The notes under the pieces are model-generated. The model saw only the letters and a list, made by a program, of their open reading frames with translations. It searched no databases and was not told the origin of the DNA. Source: Parasponia andersonii (lineage: Eukaryota; Streptophyta; Magnoliopsida; Rosales; Cannabaceae). Taken from it: a DNA stretch of 64,000 nt. The stretch lies in assembly GCA_002914805.1 (NCBI GenBank), contig JXTB01000610.1, forward strand, positions 144,925-208,924, in the 5' to 3' direction. The first letter of the stretch is position 1. Each line of letters opens with the position of its first letter. This document shows positions 37,468 through 49,521 of the stretch, piece after piece. Made by a program: the position numbers and the translations under genes.

Positions 37468-38790
37468 TTACCCGTCCGACTCTGACCTTGCTTTCATACG
37501 GTATTGGCGGCCTGGTTTCTGGGAACTTCTCCTTCCATCGGCCACAGATTTTGGTTCATCTTCTTCCATTGCACTAACATCAGTCGTTTCTTCTTCGGCA
37601 TCCACAGCTGCAATGCCTATTGACATGCGTTTGCGAACTGGTACATCCTTACCAATCCCAACTTGTTGCACTAATTGTGTACAGCAATCAACCATTGCAC
37701 TAGTATCCCCAGTTTTCTTTCTTGGTATGAAAGTGACTGATCGTGAAGAAGGATCGAAAGAAGAGTTCTGATCCTGATCCCGATCTTCCGTACTAGCATT
37801 CGATCTCTTGAGCAGATTCCAAAAGTCCATGAGGGCTTGCTTGTTAGATTCCTCATTCATTTCACTGGACGAATCGTCGAATGTATAACGCGTGTATCTC
37901 CAAGGATTCCGCAAATAATCCGGAACCCCAGAAGCAAAAACTTGAGCATCAGGTACCAGCCTGTGGTGGTGGGTGTCTGTATGACCGTTGTCTTTACATT
38001 GAGGATCAAAGCGTACTCGCTTCTGTGACTTTGAGTCGAGTTGGTTGTTCTTTCTCTTGAGAATGGATTTGGGGTTGGATGGTACTTCTTCTTCTTCCTC
38101 CTCCTCCTCCAAGGGGGCGGTTTGTTGGTCAGAAACGCGCAGAGAATGGATCTTTTGGGCAGCTTCGGCGTCCTCTTTGAGCCTGAGTTTGGCAGCCGAG
38201 TGATTAGCACGGGGGTCCTTAGTGACTTGGTTGAAGCAAGTGGGGAGCTCATTGGCGGAGTCTATGTGAATCCCGTAGTCACCTATCTCTTTCAAGTAAA
38301 CCCCATCTTCAGGCTTTTCGTCCTTGCCAACGGCCACTTTGTCAAACTCGTCTTCCTCTTCCTGCATTTTATTTTTTTTAATTTTTACAAAAACAAAGTC
38401 TATTAACAAAACAATCATATTCTCTCTTTTTTATTTTTGATGTGATAATTAAAAAATAAAGAAAAAAAGAAATACCTCATAATCGAGAGTAGGGTCCAAG
38501 CCAATGGAAGATTTGACATGCCACTCCTCGTCGTTGTAATCGTCCGGCTTGGCAGGCAGAGTCGGGGATCGAGGTCCCTGTAAGTCGAAGTCGAGGGCTT
38601 GGAGGGGTTGTAAGGTGGATTGAGGCTGAGGGGTGGGCTTGTCCCGATTCCATTCCCTCCTCTCGATTTCGTCGTCCGTAAGGGACCAGAGAGAGCTCAG
38701 AGGCGAAGGGGACGTAGCAGACAAGGAGGAGGAAGATGAATTTAGAGAGCCGAATATCTTGTCTACTCTCACTTTGAACGAGTCTTCCAT
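37468..38790 (-). CDS. TSSC4-like nuclear protein (At5g13970 type)
   Basis: Two exons, 38790-38476 and 38361-37468, encode 402 residues. The protein is hydrophilic with acidic runs. It starts MEDSFKVRVDKIFGSL, followed by LWSLTDDEIERREWNR, then EEWHVKSSIGLD. An eight-Glu run and a basic patch (SQKRVRFDP) come before the most conserved-looking block, GVPDYLRNPWRYTRYTFDD. That last block resembles the core of TSSC4, a chaperone of U5 and tri-snRNP assembly in animals, so a role in spliceosome assembly is inferred. By position and sequence it corresponds to Arabidopsis At5g13970, which I recall being annotated only as 'midasin-like'. There is no signal peptide or membrane span. It is head-to-head with alpha-mannosidase 1, about 1.0 kb between start codons, and converges on SUVH4. 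Confidence 0.8.
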
Positions 38791-39793
38791 GGGTTGGGGG
38801 TCTGTTTGTTTGATCGATAGATAGATAGATAGATAGGATAGTTTGATTCAATAAAACAAAAAGCCAAAGCCGAGCTTGGGGTTCTTTATTGAGTGAGTTT
38901 TAGGGTTTTGGTCTGGGTGTGTAAAGAAAGAAAGAAAGAAAGAAAGAAATAAAGAAAGAAGATAGTCGTCCTCATCTGGTCAGTGTGATTGTGAGCGTGA
39001 TGGTGATGGATTGGCGGGTAAGATTAACAAACAAAAGGTTTGCTCCTGTCTGGGCTGCTCTCACTGTATTACTCTTCTAACCCCATATTTGGAGTCCACC
39101 TAATTTAGATTTGGGCTAAAAGCTACAATGGGCCTGAGTGAGAGTCAGTCAAAAAATTCTCTCATAATACATATATATATATATATATTTGTAATAAAAA
39201 AAAAAAGGGAAAAAATGATTTTGATCCCCGATTTAAAACATGACTCGGAGTTGAGTTGGAAAAAGTAATGAAGTATTATTGGTTTGGAATTTTCTTGTTG
39301 GATAAAGGCATCATTTTCAATGTATGTATGTCTTAAACTTCAAACTATCTTTTTTATATTAAATTAAATAATAAATGGAAATTAAAAAAAAGAAAGGGAA
39401 GAAAGAAGGGAAGTCGGAGTGAGGAGTGATGAGTCATGAGTGTGGTGAGTAAGTGAGATCTCAAAGTGTGCACGCCTCCTCCTCCTCCTCCTTTCCTTGG
39501 CCTTTTGAGCACAAAGAAAAGAAACCAAAACAAAAGAAGGTGTCCCTCCCTCGTCTGTGACACTTTATACTTAAGTGTCGCTTTGCTTGATGGTCAAGTG
39601 ATAAAAGTGACAGTGATGGAAGATGATTAGAACCCAAAGAAAAGAGACAAACTGGCTTCAAAAAAAGAAAAACCTTTAGATCTTTGAAAAGGATGAGGAT
39701 GAAGATGAAGATGAAGATGAAGATTAGGATTATAGTCTATAAATTTCAGAAAGTGTTTTGAGGAGTCTGATGATATTCAAATCAGTGAATTGA
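38791..39793. promoter_or_regulatory. Divergent promoter region
   Basis: A 1.0-kb spacer between the start codons of the TSSC4-like gene (-) and alpha-mannosidase 1 (+), so it must hold both promoters. It contains (GATA)n at 38816-38835, (AAAG)n at about 38926-38958, (AT)n at 39170-39187, and a GATGAA/GATGAG array at 39692-39723. A TATA-like TATAAAT lies at 39738-39744, 50 bases before the mannosidase ATG. Confidence 0.6.
39738..39744 (+). promoter_or_regulatory. Possible TATA box of alpha-mannosidase 1
   Basis: TATAAAT lies 50 bases upstream of the ATG at 39794. If used, the leader would be only about 20-25 bases and the ATG-rich GATGAA array upstream would not be transcribed. Confidence 0.35.
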
Positions 39794-42700
39794 ATGGCGA
39801 TGTTGTTGTTTGGGTTGGGACTGGTGGTGGTGTTGGTGTTGTTATCATTGAATAATGGTGCGGATTCGGAGTACATAGAATACAACACGACGCGCAGAAT
39901 CGTTCCGGGGAAAATCAATGTCCATTTGGTCCCTCACTCTCACGACGATGTTGGCTGGCTCAAGACCGTTGACCAGTACTACGTTGGCGCCAACAATTCT
40001 ATCCGGGTAACACTCTCTTCTTCTTCTTCTTCTTCTTTTGGGTAATTTAATTAATTAATTTTGCAGCAATTTGCAGGGTGCGTGCGTTCAAAACGTGCTT
40101 GATTCTGTTATTTCGGCCTTGCTGGAGGACAAGAACCGCCACTTCATCTACGTTGAGATTGTAAATAGACATAATTCTCTTCTTTTTTTTTCTTTTTTCT
40201 TCTTCTTTTTTCAATTGCATCATTGTTATTTAATGACTACTCTCTTCAATTCCTGCTTTCCTTGAATTTCAACAAGGCATTCTTCCAGCGATGGTGGAGG
40301 CAGCAAAGCAATACTCTCAAGATTAAGGTCAAGAAGGAGCTTGTCGACTCGGGTCAACTTGAATTCATGTACACAAACTCAATTCCTTCCCTCCCTCCCT
40401 TTACTGTTTTTGCTACTTTGTTGTTTCGTTACTTATTGCTAATTGCTTAGGCTTTGTTTGTCTTTCTTTCTTCTTTCATGTTTTTAAGAAATGGGGGGAT
40501 GTGCATGCATGACGAGGCAACCCCGCATTACATCGACTTGATTGATCAGACAACCTTGGGTCATCACTTCATTAAGAATGAATTTGGTCAGACTCCTCGA
40601 GTTGGTTGGCAGATTGACCCTTTTGGCCATTCCGCTGTTCAAGCTTACTTGCTTGGTGCAGAGGTACTACGTAGTACCTCTTACTCTACTCCTCTTGCAT
40701 CTCAATTTTCCTATTTTTACAATATTACCAATTTCAAATCTAAAATTATTGGTTTGCACTTTGCAGTTAGGATTCGATTCCCTCTTTTTTTCTCGGATTG
40801 ATTACCAAGATAGAGCCAAGCGACTCCAAGACAAGACTCTTGACGTTGTATGGCAGGGTTCCAAGTCCCTTGCTTCTTCTTCACAGGTAGGTTGCTTACA
40901 GATTTCGTGTTCTTTGTTCTTTCTTTCTTTCTTTCTTTCTTTCTTTACTCTGCCTCCGCTATAAACTTTTTCATTTCTACATTATTCTTTTTCCTCTTTG
41001 TTTCCTTTTCATGCCAGTTGCTTGGTTTTATTCTTTGTATTAGTCCAATAGTGCTTCGATTCCAGTTACTAAATTCATCAATTAACGTTATTCTCAGATA
41101 TTCACTGGCATATCGCCCCGGCATTATGATCCACCTGATGGTTTCACGTTTGAAATAAATGATGTTTCACCACCTGTTCAGGTAAATCTGTGACTTGATA
41201 AATGTGTAGATTATGCCTGAAGATTTGCTGCTGCTAAACTTCTTTTGAAACCTTATATTTGGTTGTAGGATGATATTCTTCTGTTTGACTATAATGTACA
41301 AGAGCGAGTCAATGACTTTGTTGCCGCTGCTTTTGCGCAGGTAAGAATTAGAGATACCCATTTGATAAAATTCCTTACTCCCTAGATCCTTCCTTCATTT
41401 TAAGCTAGTGATGAGCATTTAGGAGTCTATACATTGAGTGTTGTGGATAATTCTAAATTTCAACCATGTATATGCCCACATTAAACTAGAAATCTTAGTA
41501 ATTGCATATAGTTCATTTTGTAGATTGTGATACATCTAATAAACCTTTTTTCACTTATAGTCTTTTCTCAGCAGCCTAAAAATTTATCTGGGGATTTAAC
41601 CGAATTCTTTTTGGAATGTACAAAATAAACATGTTTTCTTCTCTTAGGCTAACGTGACAAGAACCAATCACATTATGTGGATGATGGGGACAGATTTTCG
41701 TTATCAATATGCAAATTCATGGTTCAGGCAGATAGACAAGTTCATTCACTATGTAAATCAGGTAATCCTTTAGGACCCTTACAAATGGAATGTGTAAATA
41801 CACATACGTTCTTCAATATGAGGAGTGAATAATATGTATCGCCTGTTCATCCCATCCCTACCACTTTGGAGATCTTATTGAAGTTTGAAGCTAATAAATT
41901 ATTGAAGTTTGAAGTTAATAAATTGTACTAATTTGGTGAGTCTTAGGATGGGCGTGTGAATGCACTATATTCAACACCATCTCTCTACACTGACGCGAAA
42001 CATGCAGCTGATGAAAAATGGCCCCTTAAAACTGATGACTTTTTCCCGTAAGTTTGATGATAGAATTTTGATGTCTACATTTCTTGTTTAATTTCCCACA
42101 ATTGCTTACTGAAGATATATCACCTTTTTCAAAGGTATGCTGATCATCCAAATGCATATTGGACTGGCTATTTTACAAGTCGGCCGGGACTTAAAGGTTA
42201 TGTCAGAGTATTGAGTGCTTACTATTTGGTATATGTTGAGCCTTTTCTATTTCTTTAGAAAAGTTTCTCTGCAGTATCTGGTAGGCTTTCGTGGTGTATT
42301 TTGAAACATCTATTGGTTTTTGTAATTGTGATCAGACAGCGAGGCAGCTGGAATTTTTCAAAGGCAGGATTGACTCAGGGCCAAACACTGATGCGCTTGC
42401 TGATGCTTTGGCAATTGCTCAACATCATGATGCAGTTAGTGGTACAGAAAGACAGCATGTTGCTGCTGATTACGCATTAAGACTTTCATTGGGCTACAAG
42501 GAGGTGCATATAACTTCAAAAGCCAACTTAACTTTCAAACATTGACATATTAAAGCGTCATATGAATCTTATACTTTCTCTGTACATCACTGTGTAGGCT
42601 GAGAAGTTGGTTGCCTCTTCTCTGGCTTATTTGACACAATCAGCTTCAAGCTCTGGAGTTGCAAACTTTCAGCAGGTAGGTCTCCTCACTAATGGAGTTT

Positions 42701-44116
42701 GACCCGTGTCTGCTCTCTATTTTATAATTCTCCTTAAACCTTTTTTGTTTTGGTCTTTTACTGATAGGGTTTCCATCTATGAACTGATCTTAAAATAGCT
42801 AATTATTCATTTCCCATGTTGCATAAGCTATCTTAGTCAATTGAAACTTGGGAATCCAGATATGTGCTATTGAAAGGGAGTCAAGGGAATTTGTTTCTTA
42901 TTTTATTTTATGTTATTGTTATTATTATTAGCAATTCATTTTTAAGCGTGGTTTAGGCTAAAAAGAGTGTATTGTTGTTATATTCATTGCGGCATCTTGA
43001 ACTTCAATCTTGAGCACCATTTTTAGGATTCTTCTCTTAGCGACTGATTGTACATCTATTCAGTTGTATTATGTGGACTTTTTTGGCAGTGTCCTCTCCT
43101 TAATATAAGTTATTGTCCTCCATCGGAAGCTATCCTGTCTGGTGGAAAAAGCCTGGTGAGCATATTATCTTACCTATCCAAATAAGCAACTTAATTGAGG
43201 ATTAGAGAACTGGCCTTTTTATGTCATCTTATCAAAATGTATTTTCTTTATAGGTCGTTGTTGTCTATAATTCTCTAGGTTGGAAAAGACAGGAAGTTAT
43301 ACGAATCCCTGTAAGTAGCTGCATTGTTCTTTATATGATCATTAGAAATTTTAATATATCTTTTTCTGCTGCCATGATTTGTTAGTTGCATTGTTCTTTA
43401 TATGATCATTAGAAATTTTAATATATCTTTTTCTGCTGCCATGATTTGTAAGACATTCTCATCCTTGGGAACACAAGTTAAATAACCATCATTTACTTCA
43501 AGAAGATTGCAAAATTTATGAAGGTTCATTTATGGTAACTTAGACATGTTTACTTATATGGCTCATTGCAACTCAAATTTGTTCTAGGTTTCCACCGACA
43601 GGATTACTGTTCAAGATTCTAGCGGCAAAACTGTAGAAGCTCAGCTTCTTCCTATATCAAATGCCACTTTGAATATAAGAAATTATTACGTTACAGCATA
43701 TTTGGGTAAATCTCCAAGAGAAACAATTAAGTATTGGGTTGCATTTTCAGTGTCAGTACCACCAATTGGTTTCAGCACCTATACCATCTCAACTGCAAAA
43801 CAGACAGGTTAGCCATATTGTAATGTATAAGGTGGCTGTGGTACATATTAGAACTTTTACCGAGTTAATAAATGAAATTTAATTATTTTTCTACTTTAAA
43901 GGTCATGGCATAGCGATTTCCTCTGTTTACACTTCAGAAGAAAGTATAGACAATACTATAGAAGTCGGGCAAGGAAGTTTAAAGCTAATTTATTCTGCAC
44001 GTGAGGGAAAGCTTACACATTATGCTAATAGCCGAAATCTGGTATGCTATACCATTGACATTTTGAGTTTCTGAGTTTGCATTTCGCTTTATTTTATGGG
44101 TTGTCTTTCCCAGGGT

Positions 44117-44176
<60 letters not shown>

Positions 44177-47100
44177 GTATATAAATAATCAATCTCAAAA
44201 CAAAATTAACACATACAGGTAAATTATCTTATGAACACCTCACGAACTGTGGTGCAAATCTGCTCTTTTTTATTTTATTTTTATTTTTCCTTTCTACATT
44301 TTTTTTTCCCATTTAGTATGTATTTGCATATGATGTTAATAAAATTCTAAATTGATGTATACTGATAGTGATTTGTTTACTATCTAATGTTCGTTATGGA
44401 AGGTTACAGCATCCACAGAACAGTCATACAGTTATTACAGTGGAAATGATGGAACTGACAAAGATCCTCAGGTAACTACAATCATTGAGCTCATTTCCTA
44501 GTTCTAAAAATAGACAATAGCTTCTCAATTGTCAGTTCATTCCTCATTGTTTAAAGTAGTTTTAGTTGATTGTCATTGTGAACTTTTTATTATTTGTTGA
44601 AGGCTTCTGGAGCATATGTCTTCCGTCCAAATAAAACATTTCCAATAAAATCTGAAAGCCAGGTAACTACAGTTATTTAGATCCAATAAAACTTCTTGAT
44701 TGCGCAACTTTTAGTTACATCTACAGAATTCAGTTCCTAAAATGGTAAGATATTCATGTCACAGGTTTCTCTAACTGTAATTCGGGGTCCCGTACTGGAT
44801 GAAGTACACCAACAGCTTAATTCATGGATATCACAGGTGGTTTGGTACTTGGGATACAACAAGATCATAAAGTTGTTTAAACTTGATAATTACATATTGT
44901 AATAACCTCTTCAATCTTTTTCTGGGCAGTAATAATTGGATAAAATGTTCTCTAGATTTTTGTTCTCACCTAGGACTTTATACTTCACTAACACATTGCC
45001 ACTTTCATCTCAGATTACAAGGGTATTCAAAGGAAAGGAGCATGCTGAAGTTGAGTTTACTGTAAGTTAACTCCTCAAAATTGCTGTGCCAAGAGCATAT
45101 GCAGTTTCCTGTTAAAAACAGTGTTGTTTAACTGAAAATTTACTCGTTTATGGATATTTTGTTCTATTTCTAGATTGGACCTATACCTGTGGATGATAGC
45201 ACTGGCAAAGAAATCACAACTCAAATTACAACAACCTTAAAGTCTAATGGCACATTCTTTACAGATTCCAATGGACGCGACTTCATTAAACGGGTACTCT
45301 AAAACTAGCCAACTTCCATTTTTTGAGATATTTGAATCATCTAGCTTTTAGCTGCAGTGTCTCGTTTTAGCTGTTAAAACATGGACGGTCTTTCTGGTGC
45401 CTTCGTTTTAACTTCTGCAGTTATTTTTGCTCAAGTTCACTCTAGTATGTTTACTTGATGGAAAACTTAATAGAGATATTCAGAGTGGGATATGAAATGG
45501 AAGTTTTCTTTTTTCCCAATTGTTGTTAAGTTATTTCTCAGGGGCAGTTTCCAATCTTGATATTTTCAACTGATTTTCAGATTCGGGATTTTAGAACAGA
45601 CTGGGACCTGCAAGTTAATCAGCCAGTTGCTGGAAATTATTATCCTGTATGCTTCCATTTCTTGATATTCAATTTATCCTCAAATATGGATGTCTTCAGG
45701 AGTCTTCTCTCCATTCCATCTCATTAATTTACTTGTTTAGTGAACCACGTAATTGAACCACACCTGACAAGCTAATTATAGTCTAATTGCATCTGTTGGA
45801 CACTTTTTATTTTTGAAAAATATCAATTGAAATCGAGTATTTACTAAATTCTGCTGTCCTCATCTTTCTTTTGAGGATGAATCCACGAAAAATCTGCCCT
45901 ATTTTGTTTTTTTTTTTTCATTTTCTATAACAAATAGCTGACTTTGGTATATCGTTACAACCCCTTACGTGGCAGTAGTACCTGCCCAAGAAAAACGAAT
46001 TAAACCTGTGAAGTCTTGTCAATACACCCATCTTCCACTTATTTCTTTAAACCTGGTATTCAATTCATTTATAAATTTATAGTTTCTTTTTTTTATTTAT
46101 TTTTTTCCTTGTTCCTCTCTCTTTCTCTCTCTCTCAGATCAATCTTGGAATTTATGTTCAAGACAACATCTCAGAACTTTCAGTTTTGGTTGATCGTTCA
46201 GTGGGAGGATCCAGCTTAGTGGATGGTCAGATAGAGCTGATGCTCCACAGGTATCTATCGTCTTTGATTTGTTTTGGTAAATAATTATTTTATTTTCTTG
46301 TTTCCTGGTTTGAAGTATTTGATTTGATCAACTACTGTTGCTGCTTCATGATTTCTAACGAGCTTCAATGATTTTATAGGAGATTACTTCATGATGATTC
46401 AAGAGGGGTTGGTGAGGTATTAAATGAAACAGTTTGTCTCCTTGATAAATGCGAGGGTTTAACTGTAAGTATACTATTTAACCAAATTCTAGTCTCTATT
46501 AACAATTGCATAATTAATGGTCTATGAACAAGATTTGTAACCTGAACATGGAGAATTAAAAGTTTGGTACAGATGTTCACGATTCTTTTCTGTCGGGTTT
46601 GTCACGACCATGTTAGGCCCATCTTGCAAGGTCTGATTCTAAAGATCGTACTGGTTGCTCAATAGATTAAGTGGAACAGTTTAAAAAGCATGCAGTTATT
46701 TGTCTCTTTTATCATGATGAGTTCAAATAATAGAATCCTTGTATCTGTGTACTCTCAGAATATGAACCTCCCTCCCATCTGCCTTGTCTGATTTACTTCT
46801 TTAGCATATGGTGTTTCAGCTACTAGTCTTTTTGGTTGATTGCCCTTCACCCTTTCTGTATCAGATACAGGGAAAATTTTATCTTAGAATTGATCCTCTT
46901 GGGGAAGGTGCCAAGTGGCGCCGCACAACTGGCCAGGAGATATACTCTCCTCTTCTCTTAGCCTTTACAGAACAGGTGAAGTAAAATGGTTAAAATGTTA
47001 GCTAGATACCTCACCACAATGCTTAGGTGATTATTTTTCTTTCTGCAGGATGGAAATGAATACATAAATTCTCATGTGTCAACATTTTCTGGAGTTGACC

Positions 47101-48377
47101 CTTCCTATGCTTTACCAGACAACACTGCTTTGATAACCCTCCAGGTATGCATAGGCCCGAGATTTGTCTGATCACTAAGTGTAGCTACAAAATGAAGCTT
47201 TGAAATTTTGTCTGTAGTTTTATATTTCTTTTTGTATTTGTTTTACTGGAATCTTTCTTGGAAGAGTAAAAGCATGATCCTTTTCTGAACTGCAGGAGCT
47301 TGCAAATGGAAAAGTACTCCTTCGACTTGCACACTTATATGAGGTCTAATTTCCCCCTTTGCCCTACTGAATTGGCAAAAAAGTGATAAGTTCCCAGTCG
47401 TGGGCTGGTTGTTGGGATTATGTAGTTGGTTTTTGGTCCAACCCTCACTCCATAACAACCAATTCTAAAAAACAAACTATAACCAACTACCAAATCCCAA
47501 CAACCAGCCCACGACTGGGGACTTATCAAAAAGCAATTAGAATATTTAGTCAGCTTTTAATTTCTCATGAGTTTCTCTTTATATCGCATCCCTTTTACTG
47601 GAAACCTCTGATTTTCCACTTACAGTTTGATTGATGAAATCAGAAAGCAAATTGATGCCGAAATTGTTGGCACTTAAATGCTATCTACTTGCTATTAAAC
47701 TAGATAATTGTTATGTTTAGGTGATTAAACTAGATAATTGTCATGTTTAGGTGCCTCTAGCAAGCTAAACCCAATATTTGAAACGATGTTTCTTTCATTA
47801 GCTAAATTTAGTGGGTGAATGACTGATTAATTTATACTCTTGATACTCACGAGTCATGATTGATTTCTGGAATTCAATGCCTTGAGTTGTGTCGATTTTT
47901 ACTTCTTTGTTCACTTTTGTCTCATCATTCTTCGTATTCTGAATTCGTTTTATTATCGGGTGTTTGATGTAAGAAAAGATTGGAGAGGACAAGGATTACT
48001 CTACATTGGCTAGTGTGGAACTAAAGAAGCTATTTCCTACAAAGAAGGTAAAAGGCTATGCCTGCATGATTCTGTTAATCAGGGTAGCTTGAATGCTTTG
48101 TTTGGTTTATCCAGGAAAGTAGAGAAATCAATTTATATCCTACATTGTTTTGTTTTCTCAGATCAACAAAGTGACTGAGACAAATTTGTCGGCGAATCAA
48201 GAAAGAGCTGAAATGGAGAAGAAGAAGCTAGTTTGGAAAGTAGAAGGATCAGGTGATGAGTCGAAGGTGGTGAGGGGAGGGCCTATCGACCCTGAGAAAC
48301 TGGTGGTGGAACTTGGCCCCATGGAAATCCGCACATTCCTTATCGACTTTTTAAACATCCGCGTGTTTGGTTCCTGA
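39794..48377 (+). CDS. GH38 acid alpha-mannosidase, tandem copy 1
   Basis: I traced 29 exons in phase, from 39794-40006 to 48162-48377, encoding 1016 residues, the usual length for plant vacuolar/lysosomal-type alpha-mannosidases (At5g13980, At3g26720). An N-terminal signal peptide of about 22 residues ([10 protein letters not shown] then VVVLVLLSL) predicts entry into the secretory route and action in vacuole or cell wall, removing terminal alpha-mannose from N-glycans. GH38 residues visible are the zinc ligands His50 and Asp52 in HSHDDVGW, nucleophile Asp173 in WQIDPFGHS, and zinc ligand His414 in QHHDAVSGT. Later blocks [24 protein letters not shown] and ELMLHRR are the C-terminal beta domains. 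Several NxS/T glycosylation sites are present. Introns are short except a few; intron 14 holds a 67-bp tandem duplication and intron 27 a hairpin MITE. It lies 1.1 kb upstream of its tandem copy on the same strand. Confidence 0.95.
43321..43449 (+). repeat. 67-bp tandem duplication in an intron
   Basis: The unit starting GCATTGTTCTTTATATGATC at 43321 is repeated from 43388. About 62 bases are identical. It lies in the intron between exons 14 and 15 of alpha-mannosidase 1. The identity suggests a recent event. Confidence 0.9.
44116..44174 (+). repeat. (GT)n(GA)n compound microsatellite
   Basis: GT repeats passing directly into about 20 GA repeats, in the intron after exon 16 of alpha-mannosidase 1. 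Confidence 0.9.
47384..47528. mobile_element. 145-bp hairpin MITE with 5-bp target duplication
   Basis: The terminal arms TGATAAGTTCCCAGTCGTGG and, on the other strand, TGATAAGTCCCCAGTCGTGG continue into GCTGGTTGTTGGGATT, so about 36 bases pair with one mismatch; further partial pairing (ACCAACTA, AACCAA) lies inside. The direct repeat AAAAG flanks it at 47379-47383 and 47529-47533. It lies in intron 27 of alpha-mannosidase 1, 40 bases after the donor, and is absent from the same intron of the tandem copy. No coding capacity. Confidence 0.85.
47695..47753 (+). repeat. About 29-bp tandem duplication
   Basis: TTAAACTAGATAATTG, then T/CATGTTTAGGTG, occurs twice in a row with one difference, in intron 27 of alpha-mannosidase 1. 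Confidence 0.8.
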
Positions 48378-49252
48378 AATATAGAGAGCACGAATGAAGG
48401 GCTTTCTCTGCATTTTGCTCGAGAATGAGAATGAAATTGTCTGTGGCCTTCCGTGTACGGAGTGGTTGTAGCTCTGAATAGATTGGTGGTGTTGTAATAG
48501 TAATGTTGAGAACAATAATAAAAGACGAGATATGATGAATCGGCCAAAGTTGTCTTATGCAGATTAACGTTGTTTTCTTGTCTTATATTGAGATATATTA
48601 TTCCTCAGCAAAGGCCATAAACGGAAAAACTACCAAGGGACATATCACTTCACTTCACAGCTCCACAAAGCAAAACCGTTTTCTTTGTTTCAGCCTGAAC
48701 TGAATGAAGTCTTCTTCTCTGGGCAGGCAAATGGGTCATTTGTATTTGTAGTTTGTAGTTTGTACCAAGGAAAGTCTTGTCTTCTAACGCAACGCTGCTC
48801 AATAACAACCGCAACAAATTGGTTTGAATTTTGACGTGTTAAAAGCTGTTAAAGATGCTCCATAGCTTTCACGTGCACCTCCATTGCAGTCCACGCCAGG
48901 AGTAATAATTATTATAAAATGGGTAGAATGGTGGATAAACATGAAATCATATATTAAAGGATATTTGACATAAATAAATAAACCAAGTCATAGCCAATAG
49001 AGGATGCTAATCACGAAGAATATCCAAATGGCCATTTCTAAATTTCTAATTTTGTCTTAGAAAGTCTTAATTGGAGCAGTAGAGTTCATAATTTAGATGG
49101 ATAACAAGGGATAAGGCCCACCCACCTAATGTGTCCCAGCACTGCACTGCACGGCACTCTTCTCTTTATTTATTATATTATATGAGTGCGACCAAACTAA
49201 ATAAAAAGAAATATATACATTCAATTGTATGGGATGCAGACACTGAAGCTGT

Positions 49253-49294
<42 letters not shown>

Positions 49295-49521
49295 ACTTGT
49301 TGATTGTTTCAGAAATTCTCTGGTTGGTTAATCCTCAAACGTAAGTGTTAACTTTCATAATTTCAAGTAGACTGATCTCTTTTTGTATTATATAATCTTT
49401 CAGTCCATTTAGGAACTGATGACTTGACTCAATGTACGTCAAAACAAGCAATCCAAGCTGAAATTACTAAGATATATAAGATAAAACCCAAAACCCAAAT
49501 ACCCAAAAGAAAAGTGAGAAT
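48378..49521. other. Spacer between tandem alpha-mannosidases
   Basis: It holds the 3' untranslated region of copy 1 and the promoter of copy 2. A (GA)n run lies at about 49255-49296. No other coding region seen. Confidence 0.65.

Noticed and set aside
39692..39757. Upstream open frame (M-R-M-K repeats) before alpha-mannosidase 1
   Set aside because: It comes from the GATGAA array and probably lies upstream of the transcription start if the TATA-like site at 39738 is used.
47335..47634. Similar short peptides on both strands (SQSWAGCWD...) in an alpha-mannosidase 1 intron
   Set aside because: They are a by-product of the palindromic MITE at 47384-47528, not genes.
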